Source: Aminomonas paucivorans DSM 12260 (lineage in GTDB: Bacteria; Synergistota; Synergistia; Synergistales; Synergistaceae). From it: a stretch of 64,000 bases of DNA. The stretch spans positions 496,001-560,000 of the forward strand of contig NZ_CM001022.1 in the NCBI RefSeq assembly GCF_000165795.1, read 5' to 3'. This document shows, piece by piece, positions 47,611-56,555 of this stretch. The first letter of the stretch is position 1, and every line of letters begins with the position of its first letter. A program made the translations under genes and the position numbers. The notes beneath the pieces are model-generated. The model saw only the letters and a list, made by a program, of their open reading frames with translations. It was not told where the DNA came from and did no database searches.

Positions 47611-48638
47611 CCCTGTGGGGGGCCACGGGCCTGGCGGGGGGGGAGCTGTTGCGCCTGATTGCGGGGCATCCGAACATGGAACTGGCCTGCGCCGTGTCCC
47701 GAGGTCGGGCGGGGCAACCCCTGGGGGGGACCCACCCCCACCTGCGACATGCCTACCCCTCCTGTTCCTTCGTCTCCCCCGAGGAGGCCCGGGAGGGGGA
47801 GGCGGACCTGGCCTTCCTGGCGCTGCCCCACGGAGCCTCGGCGGAGGAGGCGGGCCGGTGCCTAGCCCGGGGGCAGAAGGTGGTGGACCTGTCGGCGGAC
47901 TTTCGGCTGCGGGACCCGGAGGCCCACCGACGTTGGTACGGGGCGGAGGTCCCCGCTCCGGAGCTGCGGGGCCGGGGGGTGTACGGTCTGCCGGAGCTGC
48001 ACCGGGAGGAGCTGCGGGGGGCGGACCTGGTCTCCGGGGTGGGGTGCAACGCCACCGCCGCGATCCTGGCTCTGCTGCCCCTGGCCCGGGCGGGGGTGCT
48101 GGAGGAGGCCCGGGTGGAGTGCCGGGTGGGCTCCTCCGAGGGGGGCGCCGGAGGGGACGAGGGGAGCCACCACCCCTGGCGCAGCCGGGCCCTTCGGGTG
48201 GTGACCCCCTTCGCCCACCGCCACCTGGGGGAGGTGTGCCAGGAGCTGGGGCTGGAGGAGGAGCGCCTCACCCTGGGGGTGACGGCGGTGGAGCTGGTGC
48301 GGGGGGTGCAGTGCCTGGCCCACGCCACCCTCTCCCGGCCCATGGTGGAGGGGGAGCTGTGGCGCCTCTACCGGGGAGCCTACGGGGAGGAGCCCTTCGT
48401 GGACCTGTGCCCCGCCCGGCCCTCCCACCAGCGGATCCCGGACCCCCGGCACGTCCTGGGGAGCAACCGGGTTCGGGTGGGCTTCGCCCTGGCGGAAGGG
48501 GGGCGGCGGATCCTGGCGGCCTCCGCTCTGGACAACCTGATGAAGGGCGCCGCGGGCACGGCGCTGCAGGGGGCGAACCTGGCCCTGGGGCTCCCGGAGA
48601 CCCGGGGGTTGGACATGCTGCCGGTGTTCCCGGCGTGA
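47598..48638 (+). CDS. lysY: LysY, LysW-aminoadipyl-phosphate reductase (ArgC family)
   Basis: 346 residues. NADPH-dependent reductase of the ArgC family acting on the LysW-bound acyl phosphate. The Rossmann start WGATGLAGGELLRLIAGHP is at about 6-24. FLALPHGAS and VVDLSADFRL follow, then GCNATAAILAL near 152 with the catalytic Cys. The C-terminal NLMKGAAGTALQGANLALGL is the family end. GTG at 47598 overlaps the upstream gene. Confidence 0.94.
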   Translation: MFRVALWGATGLAGGELLRLIAGHPNMELACAVSRGRAGQPLGGTHPHLRHAYPSCSFVSPEEAREGEADLAFLALPHGASAEEAGRCLARGQKVVDLSADFRLRDPEAHRRWYGAEVPAPELRGRGVYGLPELHREELRGADLVSGVGCNATAAILALLPLARAGVLEEARVECRVGSSEGGAGGDEGSHHPWRSRALRVVTPFAHRHLGEVCQELGLEEERLTLGVTAVELVRGVQCLAHATLSRPMVEGELWRLYRGAYGEEPFVDLCPARPSHQRIPDPRHVLGSNRVRVGFALAEGGRRILAASALDNLMKGAAGTALQGANLALGLPETRGLDMLPVFPA

Positions 48639-48652
48639 GGGGAGGAAGGGAC

Positions 48653-49468
48653 ATGATCGGGGTGGTGAAGGTGGGGGGCGCCCGGGGGAACCGGACGGAA
48701 CCCCTGGTGCGGGAGCTGGCGGAGCGGGTGGCCTCGGGGGAGCGTTGGGTCCTGGTGCACGGGGCCAGCGGGGCCATGGACGACCTGTGCCGCCGGGAGG
48801 GGGTGGAGGTGCGCCACGTGGTGAGCCCCTCGGGGTACCGGAGCCGCTTCGTGGGGGAGCCGGAGCGGCGGCTCTTCGAGCGGGCGGCCCGGGAGGCGGG
48901 GGAGGCCCTGGTGGGTCAGTTGGGGGGGCTGGGGGTCCCCAGCAAGGCTCTGCGCCCCGCCCGGGCGGCCCGGAAGGAGTGTCTCCGCTCCCTGGAGGAG
49001 GGGCGGGTCCGGTTGGTCCGGGGCAACCGGAGCGGCTCCGTGACGGAGGTGGATCCCCGTCCCCTGGAGGCCCTGCTGGACTCCCGAACCGTGCCCGTGC
49101 TGCCCCCCCTGGGACGGGACGACGAGGGGCTGTGGCTGAACGTGGACGGGGATCGCCTGGCGGCGGCGACGGCTCGGGCCCTGGGGGCGGAGGTGCTGGT
49201 GATTCTCTCCAACGTGCCGGGGCTTCTGGCGGACCCGCAGGATCCGGAAAGCCGCATCCCCTCGGGGGATTTGGAAGGTTGGGAGGTCCTGGAGGGGGCG
49301 GCGAAGGGGAACATGAAGCGCAAGCTCCTGGCCTGTCGGGAGGCCCTGGAGGGGGGCGTTCCCCGGGTGGTCCTGGGGGACGGACGGGTGGAGGCCCCCC
49401 TGGGGGCGGCACTGTCGGGAAGGGGGACGCAGCTTTGGGCAGCGTGCTGTACGGCGGTCGGGGCCTGA
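48653..49468 (+). CDS. lysZ: LysZ, LysW-aminoadipate kinase (ArgB family)
   Basis: 271-residue amino-acid kinase-fold enzyme that phosphorylates the side-chain carboxylate of LysW-bound aminoadipate. VVKVGGARGN near the N-terminus and WVLVHGASGAMDDL are the phosphate loops. NVDGDRLAAATARALGAEVL near 163 and GNMKRKLLACREAL near 219 are ATP-site motifs. ATG at 48653 follows GGAGGAAGGG. It overlaps lysJ by 34 bases. Confidence 0.93.
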   Translation: MIGVVKVGGARGNRTEPLVRELAERVASGERWVLVHGASGAMDDLCRREGVEVRHVVSPSGYRSRFVGEPERRLFERAAREAGEALVGQLGGLGVPSKALRPARAARKECLRSLEEGRVRLVRGNRSGSVTEVDPRPLEALLDSRTVPVLPPLGRDDEGLWLNVDGDRLAAATARALGAEVLVILSNVPGLLADPQDPESRIPSGDLEGWEVLEGAAKGNMKRKLLACREALEGGVPRVVLGDGRVEAPLGAALSGRGTQLWAACCTAVGA

Positions 49469-50556
49469 CCCTGACGGAGGGCTCCGGGAGTCGGGTGCGG
49501 GATTCCTCGGGGCGGGAGTACCTGGACTGGTTCACGGGGCACGGGGCGCTGCTCTTCGGCCATCGGCACCCCCGGCTGGTTGCGGCTTTGCGGGAGGCCT
49601 CCGAGGGTCTCTGGGGGGTGGGGGCGGGCTTCCGCCACCCCGCCCGGGAGGCCTGCGAGGAGCGCCTGGCGGCCCTGCTTCCCCGGGGGCGGGTTCTCTG
49701 GGCCAACAGCGGGGCGGAGGCCCTGGAAGGGGCCCTCAAGCTGGCCCTGCTGCTGCGCCCGGGGAGGCCCCGTCTGCTGGCGGTGCGTCGGGCCTTTCAC
49801 GGCCGAACCCTGGGGGCCCTGGGGCTCACCTTCAACCCCAAGTATCGGGAACCCTTCCGGGCCTTCCTGCCCCCGGTGGAGCACCGGGGGGCCGAGGAGC
49901 TTCCCGCGGCGGTGGGACCGGATGTGGCGGCGGTGTTTCTGGAGCCCCTACAGGGGGAGGGAGGAGTGCACCCCCTGGATCCGGAGCTGGGCAGGGCGCT
50001 GACCCGGGCCTGCCGGGCCTCCGGGGCCCTTCTGGTGGCGGACGAGGTGCAGTCCGGCATGGGGCGCTGCGGCGCGCTGCTGGCCAGCCCCCTGATGGGG
50101 CTGGAGCCCGACGCGGTGTGCCTGGCCAAGGGACTGGCGGGGGGGCTTCCCGCGGGGGCGCTGGTCTGGCGGGGGGATCTGGGAGACTTCTCCCCCCATT
50201 CTCACGGTTCCACCTGCGCGGGCAACCCCGTGGTCTGCCGGGTGGCCCTGGAGGCGTTCCGGCTCCTGGACGAAGGGCTCCCGCAGCGGGGGGCCGCCCT
50301 GGGAGAGGTCTTCCGGGGGCGGCTTCGGGGCCTGGAGCATCCGGCGATCCGGGAGGTCCGGGGGGTGGGGCTCCTCACGGGGGTGGAGCTGACGGTGCCC
50401 GCCCTGCCTGTGGTGAAGGCCCTCCAGGAGAGGGGCGTCCTGGCCCTGGCGGCGGGGCCTCGGGTGGTGCGGTTTCTGCCCCCCTTCGTTATCCCGGAGG
50501 AGGAGGGGGCGGAGGTGGCGGAACGCTTCGCCTTGGCCCTGGAAGACTGCCGATGA
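49435..50556 (+). CDS. lysJ: LysJ, LysW-aminoadipate semialdehyde aminotransferase
   Basis: 373-residue class III aminotransferase (ArgD-like). WANSGAEALEGALKLA near 91 binds the PLP phosphate, and VADEVQSGMGRCG near 201 has the Asp on the PLP ring nitrogen. The Schiff-base Lys is in CLAKGLAGGLPAGA near 230. TTG at 49435 has AAGGGGG seven bases upstream; a GTG nine bases later is an alternative without good spacing. It overlaps lysZ and ends in ATGA with lysK. Confidence 0.93.
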   Translation: MGSVLYGGRGLTLTEGSGSRVRDSSGREYLDWFTGHGALLFGHRHPRLVAALREASEGLWGVGAGFRHPAREACEERLAALLPRGRVLWANSGAEALEGALKLALLLRPGRPRLLAVRRAFHGRTLGALGLTFNPKYREPFRAFLPPVEHRGAEELPAAVGPDVAAVFLEPLQGEGGVHPLDPELGRALTRACRASGALLVADEVQSGMGRCGALLASPLMGLEPDAVCLAKGLAGGLPAGALVWRGDLGDFSPHSHGSTCAGNPVVCRVALEAFRLLDEGLPQRGAALGEVFRGRLRGLEHPAIREVRGVGLLTGVELTVPALPVVKALQERGVLALAAGPRVVRFLPPFVIPEEEGAEVAERFALALEDCR

Positions 50557-51575
50557 CCCGGGAGGAGCGGCTTCTGGCGGACCTGGTGGGGGTTCCCAGC
50601 CCCAGCGGCGAGGAAGGGGCGGCGGCGGCGACCCTGTGCGACCTTCTTCCCCGGTTCGGCTGGGAGGAGGCGACGGTGGACGAGGCGGGGAGCGTGGTGG
50701 CCCGGCGCGGCTCCGGGGGGCGGGAGCTGCTGCTGCTGGGGCACCTGGACACGGTGCCCGGGGGGCCGGAGGTGCGCCTGGAGGGAGAGGTCCTCTGGGG
50801 GCGGGGGAGCGTGGACGCCAAGGGCCCCCTGTGCGCCCTGGGGGTCAGCGGCGGGCGGATCCCCTTGCCTCCGGGATGGCGGGTGACCCTGGTGGCCGCC
50901 TCGGGGGAGGAGGCGGATTCCCGGGGGACGAGGCACCGCCTGCCCCTCCACGCCCCGGCGGCCTGCCTGGTGGGGGAGCCTACGGGGACCGACGGGGTGG
51001 CCCTCTCCTACCGGGGACGGGTGCTTTTGTCCCTGGAGGGAGAGGACGGAGGAGCCCACCGGTCCGGAGACCCGGGGCCCCTGGCGGCGGCGGTGCGGGC
51101 CGCTGCGGCGATCCTGGAGGAGGCGGAAGCCCGGGAGGGGCACTCCGGCGCGGTGTTGGGCATGGAGGGGCACGAGGCGGGGCGGCGCACCGCCCGGGTG
51201 GACCTGGACCTGCGCCTCCCCCTGGGGGCCTCCGTGGCGGGGTGTCTGGAATGGGCGGCGGAGGTGGCGGCCCGCCGGGGGCTGACCCTGCGGGTGCGGG
51301 ACGCCGTGGAGCCCCACGGCGTGGACCGGTTGGATCCGGCGGTGCAGGCCCTGCGGGTGGCGGTGCGGGGGGAGGGCATGACGCCCCGGCTCCTGGCCAA
51401 GCAGGGCACGGCGGACTTCAACCTGGCCGCCGCCTGGGGGTGTCCCCTGGCGGTCTACGGCCCCGGGGACTCCCGGATGGACCACACCTCGGAGGAACGG
51501 CTGGATCTGGGGGAGTACCGCCGGGCCCTGGGGGTGCTGGATCGGGCCCTGCCTCTTTTGATGGATCGGGCCTAA
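50553..51575 (+). CDS. lysK: LysK, LysW-lysine hydrolase (M20 peptidase family)
   Basis: 340 residues. Releases lysine from LysW. Metal-binding M20 motifs: LGHLDTVPG near residue 62, GRGSVDAKGP near 87, catalytic GEEADSRGT near 118 and GEPTG near 140. The late metal His appears in MDHTSEE near the C-terminus. It is the last gene of the lysine operon and converges on the ECF S-component gene with a four-base overlap. Confidence 0.93.
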   Translation: MTREERLLADLVGVPSPSGEEGAAAATLCDLLPRFGWEEATVDEAGSVVARRGSGGRELLLLGHLDTVPGGPEVRLEGEVLWGRGSVDAKGPLCALGVSGGRIPLPPGWRVTLVAASGEEADSRGTRHRLPLHAPAACLVGEPTGTDGVALSYRGRVLLSLEGEDGGAHRSGDPGPLAAAVRAAAAILEEAEAREGHSGAVLGMEGHEAGRRTARVDLDLRLPLGASVAGCLEWAAEVAARRGLTLRVRDAVEPHGVDRLDPAVQALRVAVRGEGMTPRLLAKQGTADFNLAAAWGCPLAVYGPGDSRMDHTSEERLDLGEYRRALGVLDRALPLLMDRA

Positions 51576-52120
51576 CGGCGGAGGAAGGGGCTCGGGGCCA
51601 GACGGGCGCGTTCCAGGAGGATGCGGCAGAGGAAGGCGTAGGCGGGAACGGTGACGACCGCCGCCACCAGGCGGGGGGGCACCGTGGCGGCCAGGGGCAG
51701 CCCGAAGAGGTGGCGGAGGATCAGGGGGACCAGCAGGCAGGAGACGAGGAGATAGGGGGCCCCCACCGCCGCCAGGAGCCCGGGCAGGCCGGGCCTTCCC
51801 GGCCAGACCCGCCAGAGGAGCCCCGGGAGGGCTCCCCCCAGGGCCGCCGCCGCGGTGAAGTGGGGCATGTAGGGCCCCATGGGCTGCACCCAGTAGCCCA
51901 GCAGGTCCCCCAGGGCTCCCACCAGGGTCCCCGCGGCGGGGCCCATCCCCAGGCTCGCCAGCACTACGGGAAGATGCCCCAGCCCCAGGCGCACCCCCTC
52001 CACGGGTCCCAGGGCGATGCGGATGCTGGCCACCCGGGTGAGCACCACGTTCAGCCCCACCAGCAGGCCCAGGAACACCAGCTCCCGGGTGGTGGGGCGC
52101 CAGAGCCGCCGCGGTTCCAC
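51572..52120 (-). CDS. ECF transporter S component (FolT/QueT-like)
   Basis: 182-residue membrane protein with six hydrophobic segments, the size and layout of an energy-coupling-factor substrate-binding subunit. Segment 1 (ELVFLGLLVGLNVVLTRVAS) resembles the A-x-x-x-A packing motif region. LGLGHLPVVLASLGMGPAAG, then VGALGDLLGYWVQPMGPYMP, match folate-family S components (VGALGDLLG). Substrate is likely a vitamin; no A or T subunits are nearby, so a shared ECF module is implied. The GTG start directly follows the CaiB-family stop. Confidence 0.85.
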   Translation of the reverse strand: MEPRRLWRPTTRELVFLGLLVGLNVVLTRVASIRIALGPVEGVRLGLGHLPVVLASLGMGPAAGTLVGALGDLLGYWVQPMGPYMPHFTAAAALGGALPGLLWRVWPGRPGLPGLLAAVGAPYLLVSCLLVPLILRHLFGLPLAATVPPRLVAAVVTVPAYAFLCRILLERARLAPSPFLRR

Positions 52121-53332
52121 CTAGAGGATCCCCTTCCCCTTCAGGGTTTCGATCTCCCCTTCCGACAGGCCCAACAGCTCCCGGTGCACCAGGTCGTTGT
52201 GCTCCCCCAGAAGGGGCGGGGCCAGGCGGATGCCCGAGGGGTTCTCGGCGAAGTGCATGGGGCACCCCGGGAGAAGCACCTCCCGGCCCCCGGGGAGGGA
52301 GGAGGGGACCAGCATGTCCCGGGCGGCGAGCTGCTTGTCCCCCAGAAGCTCCGCCACCCCCCGCACCGGGGCGGCGGGCACCTGAGAGGCTTCGAGGAGG
52401 GCCACCGCCTCGTCGGTGGGCAGGGTGCGCGTCCAGGCGGAGAGGGTCTCGGTGAGTTCCACCAGGTGGGCGATCCGGGCCTCGTTGGTGGCGAAGAGGG
52501 GGTGATCCGCCAGGTCGGGGCGCTCCATGACGGCGCAGAGGCGCTCCCAGGTGGGGCGGGTGGCGCATCCCAGGACCAACCATCCGTCGGCGGTGGGGTA
52601 GACGTCGTAGGGGGCTGCGCTGGCGTGGGCGCTGCCCATGCGCCCCGGGGGAAGGGGCTCCAGTTGGGCCCGCACCAGGGCGTTCTCCAGGATGGCGAAC
52701 ACCGAGTCCACCATGGCCAGGTCCAGCCGGTCCCCCCGGCCGGTGACGCTGCGGCGGTACAGGGCGGCGCACACCGCGTTGGCGGCGAACATCCCCGTGG
52801 CGATGTCCCCCAGGGAGCTGCCCACCCGGGTGGGGGGGGCGTCGGGGAAGCCCGTGAGGCCCATGAGGCCTCCCCGGGCCTGGGCGGTGATGTCGAAGGC
52901 CAGCTTGGAGGACTCGGGCCCCGTCTGGCCGAAGCCGCTGATGGAGCAGTACACCAGCCGGGGGTTCTCCTCCCTCAGGGCCTCGTGTCCCAGGCCCCAG
53001 CCCTCCATGGTGCCGGGGGAGAAGTTCTCCACCAGCACGTCCGCCCTCCGGGCCAGGCGGCGGCACAGGTCCTGCCCCTCCGGGGCGCGCAGGTTCAGGG
53101 TGAAGGATCGCTTGTTGCGGTTGAAGGTGGCGAAGTAGCCGCTCTGTCCGTCCTCCAGGGGAAGGTAGCCCCGGGAGTCGTCCCCCCGCCCCGGCACCTC
53201 CGCCTTGAGGACCGTGGCCCCCAGGTCTCCCAGCACCATGGTGCAGTAGGGGCCCGCCAGGGCCCGGGAGAGATCCAGGACCAGGACTCCTTCCAGCGGT
53301 CCGGAGCCGACGCCTTGCTTTTCCGTGGACAT
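52121..53332 (-). CDS. CaiB/BaiF family III CoA-transferase
   Basis: 403 residues; moves CoA between carboxylic acids. Family signatures: LVLDLSRALAGPYCTMVLGD near residue 15, FNRNKRSFTLNLRAPEG near 70, and the catalytic Asp in LAMVDSVFAILEN near 170. The second ATG (53332) is six bases after GGAGGG, whereas the ATG at 53338 abuts it. It is divergent from ptb-buk, which also handle acyl-CoA, suggesting a role in organic-acid metabolism. The acid is unknown. Confidence 0.92.
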   Translation of the reverse strand: MSTEKQGVGSGPLEGVLVLDLSRALAGPYCTMVLGDLGATVLKAEVPGRGDDSRGYLPLEDGQSGYFATFNRNKRSFTLNLRAPEGQDLCRRLARRADVLVENFSPGTMEGWGLGHEALREENPRLVYCSISGFGQTGPESSKLAFDITAQARGGLMGLTGFPDAPPTRVGSSLGDIATGMFAANAVCAALYRRSVTGRGDRLDLAMVDSVFAILENALVRAQLEPLPPGRMGSAHASAAPYDVYPTADGWLVLGCATRPTWERLCAVMERPDLADHPLFATNEARIAHLVELTETLSAWTRTLPTDEAVALLEASQVPAAPVRGVAELLGDKQLAARDMLVPSSLPGGREVLLPGCPMHFAENPSGIRLAPPLLGEHNDLVHRELLGLSEGEIETLKGKGIL

Positions 53333-53368
53333 GCCCATCCCTCCGGGAGATCCCCTTCCCCCCTTCCC

Positions 53369-53396
53369 TTTTGGGGCCGGACGGAGAGGGTATAAT
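53369..53396 (+). promoter_or_regulatory. Promoter of the ptb-buk operon
   Basis: A perfect TATAAT (53391-53396) is preceded at 16 bases by TTTTGG (53369-53374), a weak -35. The 90-base leader holds a small hairpin GCCCG/CGGGC near 53403-53421. Confidence 0.6.
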
Positions 53397-53487
53397 GACG
53401 ATGCCCGATTATACAGCGGGCGGATCGTTTTAGGTAGCAGGTACTAGAATCAGGTTCGAAACTTTTTTCGAGGAGGTTGCCGTTCGG

Positions 53488-54420
53488 ATGAAACAGTTGC
53501 GTTCCCTGACCGAGTTGCTGCAGTACGCCCAGGAAGTGGGTCCCCTCACCATCAGCGTGGCCTGCGCCGAGGACGCGGAGGTCCTGGAGGCCGTCGAGGA
53601 GGCCCGCAAGAAGGGCATCGCCAAGGCGTTCCTGGTGGGGGACGCGGACAAGATCCGCTCCGTCGCCTCCGGCCTGGGCGTGGACCTGACCCCCTACGAC
53701 GTGGTGGACGAGAAGGGCGGCGAGGCCGCCGCTTCCCTGCGGGCGGTGGAGCTGGTCTCCTCCGGGCAGGCGGACATCCTCATGAAGGGGATGGTCAAGA
53801 CCGCCAACTTCCTCCGGGGGGTCCTCAACAAGGAGAAGGGGCTGCGCAGCGGCTCCCTGCTGTCCCACGTGTACATCCACGAGGTGGAGAACTACGACCG
53901 GATCTTCTTCATCGCCGACCCGGCCTTCAATATGTATCCCGACCTGGGGGCGAAAGTTGGCATCATCGACAACACGGTGCAGCTGGCTCACGCCTTCGGG
54001 GTGGAGTGCCCCAAGGTGGCGGCCCTGGGGGCGGTGGAGGTGGTGAACGCGGACATGCCTCCCACTCTGGACGCGGCGAACCTCACCCAGATGAACCGGC
54101 GCGGCCAGATCAAGGGCTGCCTGGTGGACGGCCCCCTGGCCCTGGACAACGCGGTGAGCGAAGAGTCCGCCAGGCACAAGGGCATCGTCTCCGACGTGGC
54201 GGGGCATGCGGACATCCTCCTGGTGCCCAACATCGAGGCGGGGAACATGCTGGCCAAGGCCATCATCTACTTCGCCCGCAACAAGACCGCGGGCCTGGTG
54301 CTGGGCGCCAAGGCCCCGGTGGTGCTCACCAGCCGGGCGGATTCGTCGGAGACCAAGCTGCTCTCCATCGCCTCCGCGGTGGCCCTGGCGGCGTTCCAAA
54401 AGAAGAAGAAACGGGGCTAG
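53488..54420 (+). CDS. ptb: Phosphate butyryltransferase
   Basis: 310-residue enzyme that converts butyryl-CoA (or a branched acyl-CoA) and phosphate to acyl phosphate. The PTA/PTB fold is shown by GQADILMKGMVKTANFLRGV near residue 95, HVYIHEVENYDRIFFIADPA near 130 and a C-terminal AKAPVVLTSRADSSETKLLS near 275-294. ATG at 53488 follows CGAGGAGG. It precedes butyrate kinase by 80 bases, the classical ATP-yielding pair of butyrate and branched-chain-acid producers. Confidence 0.94.
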   Translation: MKQLRSLTELLQYAQEVGPLTISVACAEDAEVLEAVEEARKKGIAKAFLVGDADKIRSVASGLGVDLTPYDVVDEKGGEAAASLRAVELVSSGQADILMKGMVKTANFLRGVLNKEKGLRSGSLLSHVYIHEVENYDRIFFIADPAFNMYPDLGAKVGIIDNTVQLAHAFGVECPKVAALGAVEVVNADMPPTLDAANLTQMNRRGQIKGCLVDGPLALDNAVSEESARHKGIVSDVAGHADILLVPNIEAGNMLAKAIIYFARNKTAGLVLGAKAPVVLTSRADSSETKLLSIASAVALAAFQKKKKRG

Positions 54421-54500
54421 ACCCCCTTCAGAGACGAAGACCTTCGCGGGGGGACGTCCGGTTCGGACGCTCCCCCCTTTGTGGATGGGAGGAGGGCATC

Positions 54501-55595
54501 ATGCACGCACCCCTGATCCTGGCGATCCATCCCCGGCCTCGGAGCACCGAGGCGGCTCTGTTCCAGGGGGAGAGAGAACTCTGGCGGGACGGCAGACAGC
54601 ACGCCTTGCAGGATCTGCACCGGTTCCCCTCCGTGTCGGCCCAGTTGGACTTCCGGCTCCGCAGCCTCCAGGACCTCCTCCTGGCCCAGGAAACCGACCC
54701 CGCCAAGCTGGACGGGGTGGTGGGAACGGGGGGACTGCTTCGCCCCATCCCCGGAGGGACCTACCGGGTCACCCCCGCCATGCTGGAGGAGCTGGAGAGT
54801 TGCCGCTACGGCTGCCACGTGTCCAACCTGGGGGCGCCCCTGGCCCGGAGGATGGCGGACCTGGCGGGGGGGCGTCCCGCCTTCGTGGTGGACCCCCTGG
54901 TGGTGGACGAACTTCTCCCGGAGGCCCGGCTTTCGGGCATCCCGGAGATCGAACGCAAGTCCCTGTTCCACGCCCTCTCCCAGCGCGCCGCAGGGCGTCA
55001 CGCCGCCCGGGCCCTGGGGCGTCCCTACGAGGAGTGCAACCTGGTGGTGGCCCACCTGGGCTTCGGCATCAGCGTGGGGGCCCACCATCGGGGCCGGGTG
55101 GAGGAGGTCAACAACCCCCTGGAGGGGGAGGGGCCCTTCTCCGGGGAGCGCTCCGGGGGGTTGCCCTGCGGGGAGCTGGTGCGCCTGGCCTACAGCGGCC
55201 GCTACGACTTCGAGGAAATGATGGACCGCATCACCCGCAAGGGGGGGCTTCTGGCCCACCTGGGCACCGACGACCCCCACGTCCTGGATTCCCGCATCCG
55301 GGGAGGGGACGAGAAGGCCCGGCTGGTGGTGGAGGCCCTGGCCTACCAGGTGGCCAAGGAGATCGCCGCCCGGGGGGCGGTGCTTCGGGGGGTGGTGGAC
55401 GGGGTGGTGCTCACGGGGCACCTGGCCCGTTGGGACACCCTGGTGGAGGGCATCCGACGCTGGGCGGACTGGGTGGCCCCCTTCCAGGTCTTTCCGGGGG
55501 AGAACGAGCTGGCGGCCCTGGCGGAGGGGGCCCTTCGGGTCCTGCTGGGGCAGGAGGAGCCTCGGATCTACGAGGAAGAGACGGGGGGACGGTAG
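54501..55595 (+). CDS. buk: Butyrate kinase
   Basis: 364 residues, acetate/propionate kinase (ASKHA) superfamily. LAIHPRPRSTEAALFQGE near the N-terminus is the adenosine/phosphate loop (usually N-P-G-S-T-S; here H-P-R-P-R-S-T), VGTGGLLRPIPGGTYRV near residue 74 is the family signature, and VVAHLGFGISVGAHHRGRV near 184 is the second phosphate loop. GGAGGAGGG precedes the ATG. With ptb it would yield ATP and a fatty acid from acyl-CoA. The loop differs slightly from the usual N-P-G-S-T-S, worth noting. Confidence 0.92.
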   Translation: MHAPLILAIHPRPRSTEAALFQGERELWRDGRQHALQDLHRFPSVSAQLDFRLRSLQDLLLAQETDPAKLDGVVGTGGLLRPIPGGTYRVTPAMLEELESCRYGCHVSNLGAPLARRMADLAGGRPAFVVDPLVVDELLPEARLSGIPEIERKSLFHALSQRAAGRHAARALGRPYEECNLVVAHLGFGISVGAHHRGRVEEVNNPLEGEGPFSGERSGGLPCGELVRLAYSGRYDFEEMMDRITRKGGLLAHLGTDDPHVLDSRIRGGDEKARLVVEALAYQVAKEIAARGAVLRGVVDGVVLTGHLARWDTLVEGIRRWADWVAPFQVFPGENELAALAEGALRVLLGQEEPRIYEEETGGR

Positions 55596-55598
55596 AAC

Positions 55599-56555
55599 AT
55601 GCGGGTGGTGGTGCTGGAGCCCCTGGGGGTCAGCCAGGAACGCTTGGCGGAGCTGGCGGCTCCCCTGGGAGAAGCGGGACACAAGGTGGAGTTCTACGCC
55701 ACCCGGGAGCGCAACTGGGCGGTGATGGCGGAACGGGCCAGCGACGCGGACGTGGTGGTGATCGCCAACCACGCCCTCAAGGGGGACGTGGTGCGTCTCT
55801 GCCCCAACCTGAAGATGATCTCCGTGGCCTTCACGGGGGTGGACCATCTGGACCTGGAGGCCTGCCGGACCCGGGGCATCCTGGTGTCCAACGCCGCAGG
55901 GTACGCCACCTCCGCGGTGGCGGAGCTGACCCTGGGCCTGGCGCTGGCCCTCTTCCGGCAGATCCTTCCGGCGGACGGGGCGGCCCGAAGCGGCGGCACC
56001 CTGGAGGGGCTGCGCCAGCGGGAGCTGCGGGGCAAGACCTTCGGCGTGGTGGGCACCGGGGCCATCGGCAAGGAGGTGGCCCGCCTGGCCGCCGCCTTCG
56101 GCTGCTCCGTGCTGGGGCATCGGCGTTCCGTGCCCGAGGGGGCGGAGGAGGAGGGCATCCTCCACGTGTCTTTGGAAGACCTGCTGCGCCGGTCCGACCT
56201 GGTGTCCCTCCACGTGCCCCTCACCGACGCCACCCGAGGCCTGATCGGGGAGGAGGCCCTGTCCCTCATGAAGCCCGACGGGGTGCTGATCAACGTGGCC
56301 CGGGGGCCCGTGGTGGACCAGCAGGCTCTGGCCCGGGCCCTTCGGGAGGGGCGCCTGGGCGGGGCGGGGGTGGACGTGTTCGACCTGGAGCCCCCTCTGC
56401 CGCCGGACCACGTGCTCTTCGAGGTCCCCCGGCTGATCCTGACCCCCCACCTGGGCTACGCCACGGAGGAGGCCTTGGAGGAGCGGGCCCGGATCGCCCT
56501 GGAGAACGTGCTGGCCTGGACCCTGGGGCGGCCCCGGAACGTGGTGTGCCCATGA
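55599..56555 (+). CDS. D-2-hydroxyacid dehydrogenase (SerA-like)
   Basis: 318 residues. NAD-binding GVVGTGAIGKEVARLAAAFG near residue 148; catalytic Arg in INVARGPVVDQQAL near 233, Glu in DVFDLEPPL near 262 and His in ILTPHLGYATEEA near 282. FTGVDHLD near 77 is the substrate-side loop. It starts three bases after buk and overlaps the hydrolase gene, so it belongs to the ptb-buk operon. It may reduce a 2-oxo acid from amino-acid breakdown; substrate not determinable. Confidence 0.92.
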   Translation: MRVVVLEPLGVSQERLAELAAPLGEAGHKVEFYATRERNWAVMAERASDADVVVIANHALKGDVVRLCPNLKMISVAFTGVDHLDLEACRTRGILVSNAAGYATSAVAELTLGLALALFRQILPADGAARSGGTLEGLRQRELRGKTFGVVGTGAIGKEVARLAAAFGCSVLGHRRSVPEGAEEEGILHVSLEDLLRRSDLVSLHVPLTDATRGLIGEEALSLMKPDGVLINVARGPVVDQQALARALREGRLGGAGVDVFDLEPPLPPDHVLFEVPRLILTPHLGYATEEALEERARIALENVLAWTLGRPRNVVCP

